The position numbers and the translations under genes were made by a program. From the IMG/VR virus record IMGVR_UViG_3300035670_000178, positions 1 to 64,000 of that record: a DNA stretch of 64,000 bases, one strand, 5' to 3'. Shown piece by piece: positions 30,900 to 40,044 of this stretch (positions are counted from its first letter, which is position 1; every line of letters starts with the position of its first letter). The stretch is from a virus. Below the pieces are notes generated by a model. It made no database searches, had not been told where the DNA came from, and saw only the letters and a list, made by a program, of their open reading frames with translations.

Positions 30900-33699
30900 G
30901 AAGTTCCTTCTTGCTACGCTAATGCTCATACCGATCTTTGCGATCGGCCAAACGTACATCCCTTCCGGTGGACTGGAAATACTCAACAATCTCGGGCAGA
31001 CTGTAATCAGTTTGTTCGACACTGGCGACGCTGAGTTTGATGGCACGATCACCGCAACAGCTTTCGTCGGTGACGGTTCGGCCCTCACCGGGGTGGGTAT
31101 CACACCGGAGTTCATCGAAGCCCTCGATCCAGCTTCTCCAGCCGCATTGGATCTTCTTGTAGGTGTCGATGCGACAGATGGCGCACTTAAACAGTATGAC
31201 ATTGGCGACATCCTAGGCGCTGGCGGCGGCATCACAGACGGCGCGACTCTTGTTACTGGGCTTACTTTCCCTAACACCGGTCTTCACTTACTTGATACAA
31301 ACGCAAGCCACGATCTAATCTTGTCGCCCGGCTCAGACCTCACAGCTGACCGCACTCTGACGATCATGACTGCCGATCTCAATCGTACGCTCACACTCTC
31401 CGGTGACTCTACGATCAGTGGAGCTAACTCCGGCGACATCACGCTTAGTGGAACTCCTGACTACCTGAGCTTGACAAATCAAGTCCTCACGCTGAACGGC
31501 ATCGATATGAATGACATCGATGCAACAGGCACTCCAAGCGCCAGCACTTATCTTCGCGGCGACGGATCGTGGGCTGCCGTTTCGGGCAGCGGAATAACTG
31601 ATGGCGACACTCTAACTACTGGGCTTACTTTCCCCAACACTGGACTCAAAGCTCTTGACACAGATGCGAGTCACGCACTCACTCTTCGATATAACGAAAA
31701 TGCATCTGCTGCTAGGACGCTCAATCTAGTCCTTGGAAATACTGATCGAACTCTCACTCTGAGTGCAGACGCAACTGTCGGTGGCACAAACAGCGGTGAC
31801 GTCACGCTAAGTGGTACTCCTGATTACTTGAGCCTCACTAATCAGGTACTTACGCTTAATACCGTTGACATGAACGATATCGATGCAACGGGTACGCCGA
31901 GTGCAAGTACCTACCTTCGTGGCGATGGCTCTTGGACCGCGTTGGTTGGCGGAGATCCGACTTACGGAAGCGCTGGCGGAGCAACTGACAATGCTGTATA
32001 CGTAGACGCAGACAATCAGTTAGGCTTGGGTATTCTAGCTCCTCTGTCAAGCATCCACATCTACGACGAAACGCTGCCTCCGACGATCACTTACCAATAC
32101 TTTAATGAAAGCGTAGGCGACGTCACTCAATATGCCGGTACTGGCACCGGCATGGCAGACGGAGCCGGCGGAACTTGGAACAATCCTAGTAACATTTCTG
32201 CGAACGACGGTAATTTTACTCAGACGATCAATCTATTTACAGACGATTCGGAGAGTAATTCTTTTAAAGCCACTAACTTTTCGTTTGCCATACCGGCTGA
32301 AGCCGTTATTGACGGCGTCGAAGTAGACGTAGAAGTTTGGTCTAGCGAAGCAGACACCGAAGATTACGTCACTAAGTTAATTATCGGAGGCGTAGTTCAA
32401 GAAGCTAACAAAGCCACAGGCGCTCTTCTAGGAACAACCCCTGCTGTTAAAACTTACGGCGGCCCGGCAGACACTTGGTCAGAGAGTTTGACACCTGCGA
32501 TTATCAACTCTTCTGACTTCGGTGTTTCTTGGCAGGGTTGGTATGGCGTCGCGGCCAACATCTCGATCGACTACATCACGATCACTATTTACTATACTAC
32601 AACTGCTGGCGATCATACTTGGGCCACAGGACTCAGCCTTGCTGACGGATCGTTCAACTTCCGTGAGAATGCAATCGATCATTTCAGCATCGCAAAGACT
32701 ACCGGCAACGCAACGTTTCAAGGCAACGTGACTGCTGATGCGTTTATAGGTGACGGTTCCGGTTTGACTGGACTTCCTGCCCCTACTATCGCAGATGGTT
32801 CAATCAGCCGTGCCAAGCTGGCTGACATGGTCGCTGATCGAATTATGGGCCGTAATGGAACAACCGGCGCACCTGAAGATCTAACACCCGCTGAAGTACG
32901 CACCATGCTCAACGTAGCTGACGGCGCGACAGCTAACGCTGGTACAGTGACTAGCGTCGGAATCATAGGCACCGACGGCATTGACGTTGATTCTGGCTCG
33001 CCCGTCACGTCGAGTGGATCGATCACTTTGGGTCTGAATAGCAATACTATTTGGACCAACTTAGTATCCACTGCCTCCACCGTGACCCCCGGCACAGAAG
33101 ATTCTTTGCTTATTGCCGATGAAAGTGCTTTGGGCGCTGTAGCTGAAGTCAGTCTAACTAACTTTGTTTTGACTGGCACCGGTAACGATAACTACCTCTA
33201 CAAAAAGAACGGAACGTCAGGACAGTTTGATCGTACCGACATAATCGTTGACGACTCAAACAATGTCACCGGACTTGGCACGATCAACGGTCACACTCTT
33301 CCGACAGGAACTTACACTCTAGCAACTACTTCCAAAGCTGAAGTGCTTACAAACAAAGAAGTAGTCAAAAGAGAATACGTAACAAACGGAAGCTCTGCCA
33401 CAGTAGATATTGATTCTTACGATCAAATGACCATTACAGGAGTATCTAGCAGCCCGATTACTATCGGTGCTCCTACAGGCACCAAGTACAACGGTCAAGA
33501 GTTGATTATTTGGATCAATCAAAACGCAACACCGGCAGTGTTTAACTTCAACGCTGTCTTTGTATCTTCGGCGGAGTGGGGTCTCAGCGGAGCTATCCCC
33601 GCGCCGTCGACCACGAATGATGCTTGGGATTACTACAAGTTCGTCTGGAACGAGTATGAACTTCAATGGCACCTTTTGGCGCATAGCGCAGGGAACTGA
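30883..33699 (+). CDS. Exported fibre-like repeat protein
   Basis: 938 residues. The N terminus STKKFLLATLMLIPIFAIGQ is a Sec-type signal peptide. The body is fibre-like: FVGDGSALTGVG and FIGDGSGLTGLP knobs, and two long tandem repeats (about residues 110-355) each ending DIDATGTPSASTYLRGDGSW, then collagen-free beta-rich domains. The repeat chemistry is that of tail fibres and of bacterial surface proteins. A signal peptide is unexpected for a virion protein assembled in the cytoplasm. It may be displayed on the host or the envelope, or the leader may serve another purpose. Confidence 0.7.
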   Translation: MSASTKKFLLATLMLIPIFAIGQTYIPSGGLEILNNLGQTVISLFDTGDAEFDGTITATAFVGDGSALTGVGITPEFIEALDPASPAALDLLVGVDATDGALKQYDIGDILGAGGGITDGATLVTGLTFPNTGLHLLDTNASHDLILSPGSDLTADRTLTIMTADLNRTLTLSGDSTISGANSGDITLSGTPDYLSLTNQVLTLNGIDMNDIDATGTPSASTYLRGDGSWAAVSGSGITDGDTLTTGLTFPNTGLKALDTDASHALTLRYNENASAARTLNLVLGNTDRTLTLSADATVGGTNSGDVTLSGTPDYLSLTNQVLTLNTVDMNDIDATGTPSASTYLRGDGSWTALVGGDPTYGSAGGATDNAVYVDADNQLGLGILAPLSSIHIYDETLPPTITYQYFNESVGDVTQYAGTGTGMADGAGGTWNNPSNISANDGNFTQTINLFTDDSESNSFKATNFSFAIPAEAVIDGVEVDVEVWSSEADTEDYVTKLIIGGVVQEANKATGALLGTTPAVKTYGGPADTWSESLTPAIINSSDFGVSWQGWYGVAANISIDYITITIYYTTTAGDHTWATGLSLADGSFNFRENAIDHFSIAKTTGNATFQGNVTADAFIGDGSGLTGLPAPTIADGSISRAKLADMVADRIMGRNGTTGAPEDLTPAEVRTMLNVADGATANAGTVTSVGIIGTDGIDVDSGSPVTSSGSITLGLNSNTIWTNLVSTASTVTPGTEDSLLIADESALGAVAEVSLTNFVLTGTGNDNYLYKKNGTSGQFDRTDIIVDDSNNVTGLGTINGHTLPTGTYTLATTSKAEVLTNKEVVKREYVTNGSSATVDIDSYDQMTITGVSSSPITIGAPTGTKYNGQELIIWINQNATPAVFNFNAVFVSSAEWGLSGAIPAPSTTNDAWDYYKFVWNEYELQWHLLAHSAGN

Positions 33700-33701
33700 T
33701 C

Positions 33702-34241
33702 ATGAAAAAGTACATTCTAATCTTTGCACTTGCTCTGCCTTGTTTCGCGACGACTCTCGAAGAGAGAGTCGCCGCTCTGGCCGAAGCTCCCGGCGTAGCC
33801 GTGGCCGAGGTTCAAACCGACGCTCAGGGCCGCCCCGCGGTCAAGCCCATGCCTGGGTTTCCCAAGTACGGTACCGTCGAAGTTCGATATCTTTACGTGG
33901 CTGACGGGGTAGTCGAAGATAACTCTGTTACTTTGATTATCACCCCTGACGAGCAAGCTCTGTGGCATCGAAGGCTGCCCGCTCCTTTAGAGCAAGTGAG
34001 GCAGACTACCACGATCCAAACTATCGGCACGGACGAAGAGATTCGTTTGGCAATTAACACGTCTCAAAAAGTTACTTTGCTCGACAAGATCAGTGTCGAG
34101 CGCAGTGACTTGAGTGCTGATGTTCACGGCTATATCGAAGTAGCCGGCTTGCTAACGCCGGTGCATTACTATGTAGCTCGTAACATCAAAACTCAAGAAT
34201 GGATCGTGAAGCCTTACGATACTACGGCGGTGACAAAATGA
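33702..34241 (+). CDS. Small exported protein
   Basis: 179 residues. Signal peptide MKKYILIFALALPCFATTLE, probably cleaved after CFA or FATT. The mature part has a short helix then a beta-rich domain. Overlaps the next gene by four bases. Function unknown; likely a partner of the neighbouring exported proteins. Confidence 0.65.
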   Translation: MKKYILIFALALPCFATTLEERVAALAEAPGVAVAEVQTDAQGRPAVKPMPGFPKYGTVEVRYLYVADGVVEDNSVTLIITPDEQALWHRRLPAPLEQVRQTTTIQTIGTDEEIRLAINTSQKVTLLDKISVERSDLSADVHGYIEVAGLLTPVHYYVARNIKTQEWIVKPYDTTAVTK

Positions 34242-35365
34242 TCAAGCGTCTCCTGTTTGTAGCCTTGCTACTCGCTACGACTAGAGTCGAGGCTGCTTGG
34301 CCGTCAACAGGCAGCTATACGGCTTGGTCAAAATGTTTCAAAATCACAACGCAAGCATCAAAAATTGACGGCGCCCTAGATTGGTACTGGCTGGATCTCG
34401 ATGATATGCCCATCGAGTTCTGGAACACAGTCAAGACTGACGGTGGGGATCTTCGATTCGTAGAAGATGATCTTGAGACAGCGATCAATCACCGTCTGAT
34501 TTTCATTGACACAGTCACGGACACAGGGCTAGTAGCTGTAGCCCAGCCTCACGGGGGCAGCGGCGCAACAGTAGACATAGACAGTTACGTCTTCGTCGGA
34601 AACGCCGCTGCCGCCGATCCAGGAATCTCACCGTTTCCTGGAACCGTTGAAGCTCTTTGGATGTTGCAAGAAGCACCCACTTCTACGACAGCCATCACAG
34701 ACTACAGCGGTAACTCTCGTGGCTCAACTAACATTGCTGGCGTGATGACTAGCGGTGACTTGATTGCTGCCGGGCCTCACTCTAGTCTAAAGTGCATAGA
34801 CTTTGATAGCAACGATCGAATAACTTTTCCTGCTACAATCTTCAACGACATCGAATCAAGTTTGACCTTCACTTTTTGGTCTTGGGCCAAAGTAGAAGAC
34901 GAAGATACCGACCGTGGATTGTTCGGTTCAGCGGGCAACCAGTTCGCGACAAGACATAAATTAACGGGTGCCGGTGAAGCTCTAATCCGTAGCAGCACGA
35001 ACGCTTCTAACTTTACTGTGAACACTTCTCCTGCATTTGAAGAATGGTTCTTAGATGTTTGGGTAATGGTCCATGTAGTTTGGGACGGATCGACGCTTAA
35101 GTTTTACCACAACGGCGTCGAAAAAGGATCTGCATCTGCTCTGTCTTTAAGATCCGTAGACTTGAATTACTTTCTTGGCTCCGACAACACTACTTATTGG
35201 AATGGAAAGATCGGAGAAACTGGGATAGCGTCTAATGCGCTGACAGCCAATCAAATTGCTACTATGCATACAAACTCAACAGACTCAACTTTTTGGGTTA
35301 TTGCAGAACACACGGGCGGTGGTGGCGGAATGACAGTGCAACAGAGAACTAGAGGATTCTTCTAA
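34238..35365 (+). CDS. Exported LamG/ConA-like lectin-domain protein
   Basis: 375 residues. Signal peptide MIKRLLFVALLLATTRVEAA. Residues about 25-120 contain DDMPIEFWNTVKTDGGDLRF, resembling the DUF2341-type module that often precedes lectin domains. Residues about 150-350 form a concanavalin-like sandwich (FTFWSWAKVED, LKFYHNGVEKGSA, GKIGETGIASNALTANQI). Such domains bind glycans. Start chosen at the ATG overlapping the upstream stop. A sugar-binding surface protein is the best guess. Confidence 0.7.
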   Translation: MIKRLLFVALLLATTRVEAAWPSTGSYTAWSKCFKITTQASKIDGALDWYWLDLDDMPIEFWNTVKTDGGDLRFVEDDLETAINHRLIFIDTVTDTGLVAVAQPHGGSGATVDIDSYVFVGNAAAADPGISPFPGTVEALWMLQEAPTSTTAITDYSGNSRGSTNIAGVMTSGDLIAAGPHSSLKCIDFDSNDRITFPATIFNDIESSLTFTFWSWAKVEDEDTDRGLFGSAGNQFATRHKLTGAGEALIRSSTNASNFTVNTSPAFEEWFLDVWVMVHVVWDGSTLKFYHNGVEKGSASALSLRSVDLNYFLGSDNTTYWNGKIGETGIASNALTANQIATMHTNSTDSTFWVIAEHTGGGGGMTVQQRTRGFF

Positions 35366-35889
35366 TGTCGTTAGCGGAACTTAGCCTTAGATGCGCCAAA
35401 GAGATCTACGGCTCGATTGCACCCAACACCAACTATATTGATCGAACACATCGGCTGCTTCTTGGAACAGCCGCTACCGAGTCTCACTTCAAGTATCGAA
35501 GGCAAGGCGGTTTCAGTTTCGATTCTGACAAAGGTGCTTGGGGTCTTTGGCAAACAGAAAAAGACAGCGTCGAAGATAATCTTCGACTGCTGTCTAGGCG
35601 AGAAGACATACGATCAAGAGTCGCAAACTTCTTGGTTGGGCACGAAAATATCGACGGGCTTCTTGCAATGAATTCGTCTGCCGTTCTTCGTCTAATCTAT
35701 TCTTGGGATGCGTTAGCCGTCGTGATGTGCAGGCTTCATTACTTCCACAAACGACCACCGATCCCTGAGTCTCTCGAAGCCCAGGCTGAATACTACAAGA
35801 TATACTACAACAGTATGCTTGGCAAAGGTTCACCTGAGAAGTACATTCGTGACTGGAACACATTTGTCAAAGGAAAACTCTATGGTTAG
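35365..35889 (+). CDS. Lysozyme-like muralytic enzyme (candidate endolysin)
   Basis: 174 residues. GTAATESHFKYRRQGGFSFD with a likely catalytic Glu39 and KGAWGLWQTE at 56-65 follow the lysozyme/transglycosylase plan (catalytic E, then a G..Q substrate loop). A helical C-terminal half follows. No signal peptide. It is followed by a holin-like gene, a 23-residue membrane peptide and a lipoprotein, so a role in host lysis is likely. A second peptidoglycan enzyme is encoded at 42186. Confidence 0.65.
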   Translation: MSLAELSLRCAKEIYGSIAPNTNYIDRTHRLLLGTAATESHFKYRRQGGFSFDSDKGAWGLWQTEKDSVEDNLRLLSRREDIRSRVANFLVGHENIDGLLAMNSSAVLRLIYSWDALAVVMCRLHYFHKRPPIPESLEAQAEYYKIYYNSMLGKGSPEKYIRDWNTFVKGKLYG

Positions 35890-36097
35890 TTCACGCACCA
35901 CACAAAACGCTGTACTCGGGGCCGGGTTAGCCGGCACTGTACTGTTGTCTCTGTTCACGTTGCTTCGCAACCGTTGGCCTGATGTGATGTGGCCGCAAGA
36001 ACACGACAACGCGATCATCGTATATCTGACGGCTGTTCTCGGACCTCTGTTGGCCCGAAAGATAGCTTTCATTCGTAACCCGGAGAAAAAGAAATGA
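35882..36097 (+). CDS. Holin-like membrane protein
   Basis: 71 residues from the ATG inside the end of the lysozyme-like gene. Two hydrophobic segments (VLGAGLAGTVLLSLFTLL and IVYLTAVLGPLLARKIAFI) and a basic tail RNPEKKK give a class II holin plan. Position right after the muralytic enzyme supports the role. Confidence 0.6.
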   Translation: MVSSRTTQNAVLGAGLAGTVLLSLFTLLRNRWPDVMWPQEHDNAIIVYLTAVLGPLLARKIAFIRNPEKKK

Positions 36098-36165
36098 TTG
36101 AGTTCATCGAATACATCATCTGGCTGCTCAACACGATCCTCGAAGCTCTCGGTCTTTTCGTATGA
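36094..36165 (+). CDS. 23-residue membrane peptide in lysis cassette
   Basis: A complete frame starting MIEFIEYIIWLLNTILEALG, starting ATGA on the holin stop and ending in the next gene's ATG (TATGA). Almost entirely hydrophobic with two acids near the start. Overlaps at both ends make it credible despite its size. It could be an antiholin or pinholin-like regulator; that is speculation. Confidence 0.5.
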   Translation: MIEFIEYIIWLLNTILEALGLFV

Positions 36166-36524
36166 AAGCCATCGCCGGTTTCCTACTCGCAGCTTCGTTA
36201 AGCGGCTGCGTCGGCCTAGCGCCGGCAATGGCAGGGAAGACTCACTACAACGTAGAGTTCACGGATACTACTCTCGATCAGAACACTCAGTACAAAATGA
36301 ACATCAAAGCACCGGCCGGCGTCGATCTAGCTTCCGTGACTGGAATGACTTACGATTGGCAGCCGGACGGCTCTGGTAACATTTCGGTATCGAATGACTC
36401 TACCGTGAACACTCAAGCTCAAGCCGAAGCTCTAGTCAAGATCAACGAGCAGCAGACTATGATCCTCGGCGAAACCGTAAAGGCTCTAACGAGCGCTTTG
36501 GAAATGTTGAAGAATGAAGATTAA
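36162..36524 (+). CDS. Lipoprotein of the lysis cassette
   Basis: 120 residues. Signal with lipobox LSGC (Cys16) after MKAIAGFLLAAS. The mature part is beta-like, then Gln/Ala-rich helical (TQAQAEALVKINEQQTMILG). Location next to a holin suggests an outer-membrane spanin component, but the size and helical end are not decisive. Confidence 0.6.
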   Translation: MKAIAGFLLAASLSGCVGLAPAMAGKTHYNVEFTDTTLDQNTQYKMNIKAPAGVDLASVTGMTYDWQPDGSGNISVSNDSTVNTQAQAEALVKINEQQTMILGETVKALTSALEMLKNED

Positions 36525-36945
36525 ATATTGGAACTTTAGGAACCCAACCCAAGAACAGATAATCAAAGATCTGATAGAAGAGTTGGGTGAATTGATTCCC
36601 AGATATGTACTTAAGTTGGACGTCTACAATTGGGACGACGACGGTAACTGCTACGCATCGGTCGAGCACGACATCAAGTACATGCTTGTCAAATTGAACA
36701 TCTACAATCTTTTCTTTGCCGGCACACGGGAAGAAATGCGTGAAAGGCTGATACATGAACTAACCCATTTGCACACCAATAGTCTGTTCACCTTTATTGA
36801 ACTCGACATATTGGATTATGTGCGTGAAAGTAATGCGCCTCTAGCAGAGCATTTTCGGAGGCAACTCAATTTGCTGGAGGAGGGTCTTGTAGTACAAGTG
36901 TCACACTTTATAGCGGAGTCTACTCGTGGAAGTAAACGGAACTGA
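36514..36945 (+). CDS. Zincin-type putative metallopeptidase
   Basis: 143 residues. LIHELTHLHT at about 79-88 contains HExxH (H81, E82, H85), the zinc-binding signature of gluzincin/metzincin proteases. A third ligand was not identified. No signal peptide. Could process a virion or host protein, or be a catalytically silent relative. Overlaps the lipoprotein gene by 11 bases. Confidence 0.55.
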   Translation: MKIKYWNFRNPTQEQIIKDLIEELGELIPRYVLKLDVYNWDDDGNCYASVEHDIKYMLVKLNIYNLFFAGTREEMRERLIHELTHLHTNSLFTFIELDILDYVRESNAPLAEHFRRQLNLLEEGLVVQVSHFIAESTRGSKRN

Positions 36946-37267
36946 CGTTGGACTGGGGTTTGGGGCTTTCATAACATCAGTACTAGCTTACTTAGGATTC
37001 AGACCAAAAAAGGACGATCCGATGGCTGAGCTAAAGAAAGAAATAGAGGAGATTAAGGGGAGGCAAAATCGATTTGAAGAAGCTCTTCACTCGCTGACTG
37101 AACTGACTAAACGCGACATCAAAGAAATTAATGAAGATGTGAAAGAGATGAAAGAGGGCGTAAAAGAAATGTCCCATGCGATACAAAATATCGCAACAAG
37201 TGTCACTAGGTTAAATACCCTTTATGAGGTAGCCGCCAATGCGACAAAATCTTCAAGACACTCGTAA
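36926..37267 (+). CDS. N-terminal membrane anchor plus coiled coil
   Basis: 113 residues, GTG start with GGAG seven bases upstream. Residues 8-24 hydrophobic (GLGFGAFITSVLAYLGF), followed by a highly charged coiled coil (ELKKEIEEIKGRQNRFEEAL onward). This layout fits an i-spanin or an accessory holin. Lies two genes after the lipoprotein. Confidence 0.55.
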   Translation: MEVNGTDVGLGFGAFITSVLAYLGFRPKKDDPMAELKKEIEEIKGRQNRFEEALHSLTELTKRDIKEINEDVKEMKEGVKEMSHAIQNIATSVTRLNTLYEVAANATKSSRHS

Positions 37268-37568
37268 GGCGCAGCAAACACGCGACGCTATCCGCGCGAT
37301 CCGCGGCAACATCGAAACTATCTTTTGGATGTTGCGAAACATGAACACGAGCGCGGCGTCGGGCACAGGCGACGGCACGGGAACTAGCTTTTCAGTTGAA
37401 GTCGTAGAGTCGTTGCCGGCCATACCTACCGTGGCTTACAAAATGGTGTTCTGGACCTCAGCCGGTGCTGGCACGGGAGACGATCAGACTTGGGAAGCAT
37501 TCCCCGGCCAGACCCGCTGGTACCCGTGTCAGAAACCGACTACACTTAGTGGAGCACCTGGAGCATGA
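37239..37568 (+). CDS. Hypothetical structural protein
   Basis: 109 residues. Basic helical start (QDTRKAQQTRDAIRAIRGNI), then Gly/Ser/Thr linker and a small Trp-rich C-terminal domain. Not recognised. Probably virion-associated by neighbourhood. Confidence 0.55.
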   Translation: MRQNLQDTRKAQQTRDAIRAIRGNIETIFWMLRNMNTSAASGTGDGTGTSFSVEVVESLPAIPTVAYKMVFWTSAGAGTGDDQTWEAFPGQTRWYPCQKPTTLSGAPGA

Positions 37569-38830
37569 GTTGCTACAGCAGTGAAACAGAACCTACAGGG
37601 GATACCGTCGGCGGTTGGCATGATCTTGAATCTTTCTACGATTCTTTGACAGGCAAAAGCCCGCTTATGCATCTGTGTCGGATGTGCCACGATCGATCTG
37701 AAGCATTGAAGATGCCAGCGCTTTCTTTCTCAAAAGTAGGCGTCAATCCTTCCGATACTGCTTTCGCTAGTGTAGCGTACAGTAGCAACCCTTCGTGGAA
37801 CCCTCTTCAAGATATACAAGTTATACTGAATCAAATTCACACACGGATAACAGACTTAGCTGGTATTTCTCTCGATACAGAAACTTGCATAAAATGGTAT
37901 TACATTCCTACGGCTACTGTTTCGTCTCTGCTTTCAGCTTATAATTCTGCAATAAGTGGATCTTCACTCAGTAACAAAGAAGATTGGTTGATTTATGTAA
38001 ATGCAATGAAAGACTTCTTAGAAGGTCTTTCAGGTCTAGACATCGAATCGGTACCGTGGACTTCTACAACCGGAAGCCTAAATGCTGATTCAGGTGTCAG
38101 AGTAGGAACTGTTACAGCAGACATAGCCGGTATAAATAAAACTGGTGCGAATACAGGTGCTGCTATCACAGGAGACTGCCCGCCATTCGGTGATCCGTCT
38201 AACGGTTACTGGGCAGTAGATTATGGTGTAGATCAAAATTATGGCGCCATAACTTGGAATGTCACGGCAGGGGTTGCGGCTCAAACTGGAAGTCTTGATC
38301 TTTCTGTAGGAATTCAAAACCATCCCGACAACCTTGCAGATCCTGTCATAGGCGAGGCTTTCCTAGTCTCCTACCCTACCTGCTCAACGATAACTGAAGA
38401 TGAGCTTTTTCAAATTTACGCCTACACAGGTTGGTTCCAAGTAACTAGATCTAAAAGAAGATTTACTGTCAGCGTGAGTACCACAGGAGGTATGCCTAGT
38501 TCTATCTTGAACGGAAAAACTTTTAACTGGGAAGCTAAATTAAAAGAGTACAATGGAAGCGGCCCCTCATCGATTGACTCAGACATACCTCATTCTTTTA
38601 TAGGAGCTTCTACTGGTACTTTCACAATAGGTGCTTTGCCTTCCTATATTGATGTCGAAGTAGAGCTAAGCGGGGCGATCATCGCAGACACAGCGGAGCC
38701 TTTTGTCGGTGGCTACTACGAAGATGATAGTGTCTGGATTGCAAAAGCCGGTATTTTGGTTATTGAAATAACACCAGATAATTACCCTTACTGTAAAACT
38801 GGTTGTAATACCTACATCGAGGATGTGTAG
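37565..38830 (+). CDS. Hypothetical virion-associated protein
   Basis: 421 residues. Helical first third with CRMCHD, then beta-rich domains (YWAVDYGVDQNYGAITWNVT). No signal peptide. No family recognised; sits between lysis and baseplate genes. Confidence 0.6.
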   Translation: MSCYSSETEPTGDTVGGWHDLESFYDSLTGKSPLMHLCRMCHDRSEALKMPALSFSKVGVNPSDTAFASVAYSSNPSWNPLQDIQVILNQIHTRITDLAGISLDTETCIKWYYIPTATVSSLLSAYNSAISGSSLSNKEDWLIYVNAMKDFLEGLSGLDIESVPWTSTTGSLNADSGVRVGTVTADIAGINKTGANTGAAITGDCPPFGDPSNGYWAVDYGVDQNYGAITWNVTAGVAAQTGSLDLSVGIQNHPDNLADPVIGEAFLVSYPTCSTITEDELFQIYAYTGWFQVTRSKRRFTVSVSTTGGMPSSILNGKTFNWEAKLKEYNGSGPSSIDSDIPHSFIGASTGTFTIGALPSYIDVEVELSGAIIADTAEPFVGGYYEDDSVWIAKAGILVIEITPDNYPYCKTGCNTYIEDV

Positions 38831-38831
38831 A

Positions 38832-39128
38832 ATGGCAAAAGCATATGTAGGTGACATTGGGACAGCCATTGAGATCAATACTTTCATAGATCTCACACTG
38901 GCCACTACCAAAGAGTTCAAAGTCAAGAAGCCTGACGGAACAATCCATACTTGGGATGTCGACATCCCTGATGGACTGACCGCCGCGGACGGGAGGATTG
39001 TACACTTCACAGTGGAAGACGATTTCGATCAAGCTGGAAAGTACTACATCCAACCTCACGTCATAACCGGATCTTCCGATCACTTGGGAGATACCGAGTC
39101 ATTCGAGGTGTTCGATGCTTTTCAATGA
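38832..39128 (+). CDS. Baseplate Ig-like protein (BppU-N type)
   Basis: 98 residues from the ATG with GAGG nine bases upstream. AYVGDIGTAIEINTFIDLTL and VKKPDGTIHTWDVDI, then a strand ending GKYYIQPHV, follow the known immunoglobulin-like small baseplate/tail protein pattern. Probably a linker or stabiliser in the tail tip. Confidence 0.6.
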   Translation: MAKAYVGDIGTAIEINTFIDLTLATTKEFKVKKPDGTIHTWDVDIPDGLTAADGRIVHFTVEDDFDQAGKYYIQPHVITGSSDHLGDTESFEVFDAFQ

Positions 39129-39297
39129 TCTATATGTAGGTGTGCCTCCTGGCCAGCCCTACCCTGATCTCACAGAAATCATTCGCTTGACTTGTAGATT
39201 GACCGACAAGACAATCGAACTCGATTGCCCGATCGGACTAGATCTAGAGTCTGATATGAATAAGGAGATCGACATTGCCTCAAGGATTTATTCTTAG
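39115..39297 (+). CDS. Small tail-region protein
   Basis: 60 residues starting MLFNDLYVGVPPGQPYPDLT; overlaps both neighbours. Not recognised. Confidence 0.55.
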   Translation: MLFNDLYVGVPPGQPYPDLTEIIRLTCRLTDKTIELDCPIGLDLESDMNKEIDIASRIYS

Positions 39298-39679
39298 ATA
39301 TCCGATTGACGTTCCGGACGCGACTTATTTGTCCACGTCTATGATTCTGAATGATACATTCATCATCAGAAACGTAGCAAAAGAAACGTCGATCGAGATG
39401 AGCCTCTTCCGGACAGGCCGCCCTCTGCCGCCACGCAGACGTCAACGCCCCGTGAAACGAACGTTCACAGCGCAAGACATCTGCAACAAAGAAGAGTTCA
39501 AGCAGTTCTACTTCGACAACTTAGGTAAGTCTGTGAAGATGGACTTCGAGGGTCATACTTACTACGGCTATCTTCAAGATATTGTAGTAGGCGAGCATGA
39601 CATCGAGTTCTCTTACACTTACATTTCGAAGATCCAACAACCAACCGAAGAAGACGAAGATAGGCTCTTCCCACTATGA
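39275..39679 (+). CDS. Tail-tip region protein, TTG start
   Basis: 134 residues. A TTG start has AAGGAG seven bases upstream and is the only good site. N-terminal beta hairpins, a basic stretch PLPPRRRQRPVKR, and a final domain (DFEGHTYYGYLQDIVVGEHD) resembling tail-tip proteins in small-domain style. Function inferred from position. Confidence 0.55.
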   Translation: MPQGFILRYPIDVPDATYLSTSMILNDTFIIRNVAKETSIEMSLFRTGRPLPPRRRQRPVKRTFTAQDICNKEEFKQFYFDNLGKSVKMDFEGHTYYGYLQDIVVGEHDIEFSYTYISKIQQPTEEDEDRLFPL

Positions 39680-40044
39680 TTACTTTCCAGTATCCAGGGT
39701 ACAACCCAACACATTCGATCAATCTGCCTTCGCCCGAACGCGGCGACGACGAAGTTGACCTTTCAACTATCCATCTGCACGAAACGGAAAGCGGGCAGTT
39801 CAAATCAAATGTGAATCGATCCTGTCTGAGAGAGTACGAGAGATCTCTTAACTTCACAGGCTTGTGTCAAGCTCAAATCGATGAGTTCATGCAATTCATC
39901 GTCGATTCGACAGGGCACTACATCAAGTACATTGACTACAACGGCGTCGAGTGGATGACTCAAATCACCGATGAAGTCATCAACATCGTTGAGGAACCAT
40001 TCGGTTATACGATCAACATGACGTTGCTCGTATGGGAGGTCTAA
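39676..40044 (+). CDS. Tail-tip region protein
   Basis: 122 residues. Contains LCQAQIDEFMQFIVDSTGHY and IKYIDYNGVEWMTQITDEVI, typical of small tail-tip/baseplate hub-adjacent proteins. Overlaps the previous stop (TATGA). Not assigned more precisely. Confidence 0.55.
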   Translation: MITFQYPGYNPTHSINLPSPERGDDEVDLSTIHLHETESGQFKSNVNRSCLREYERSLNFTGLCQAQIDEFMQFIVDSTGHYIKYIDYNGVEWMTQITDEVINIVEEPFGYTINMTLLVWEV

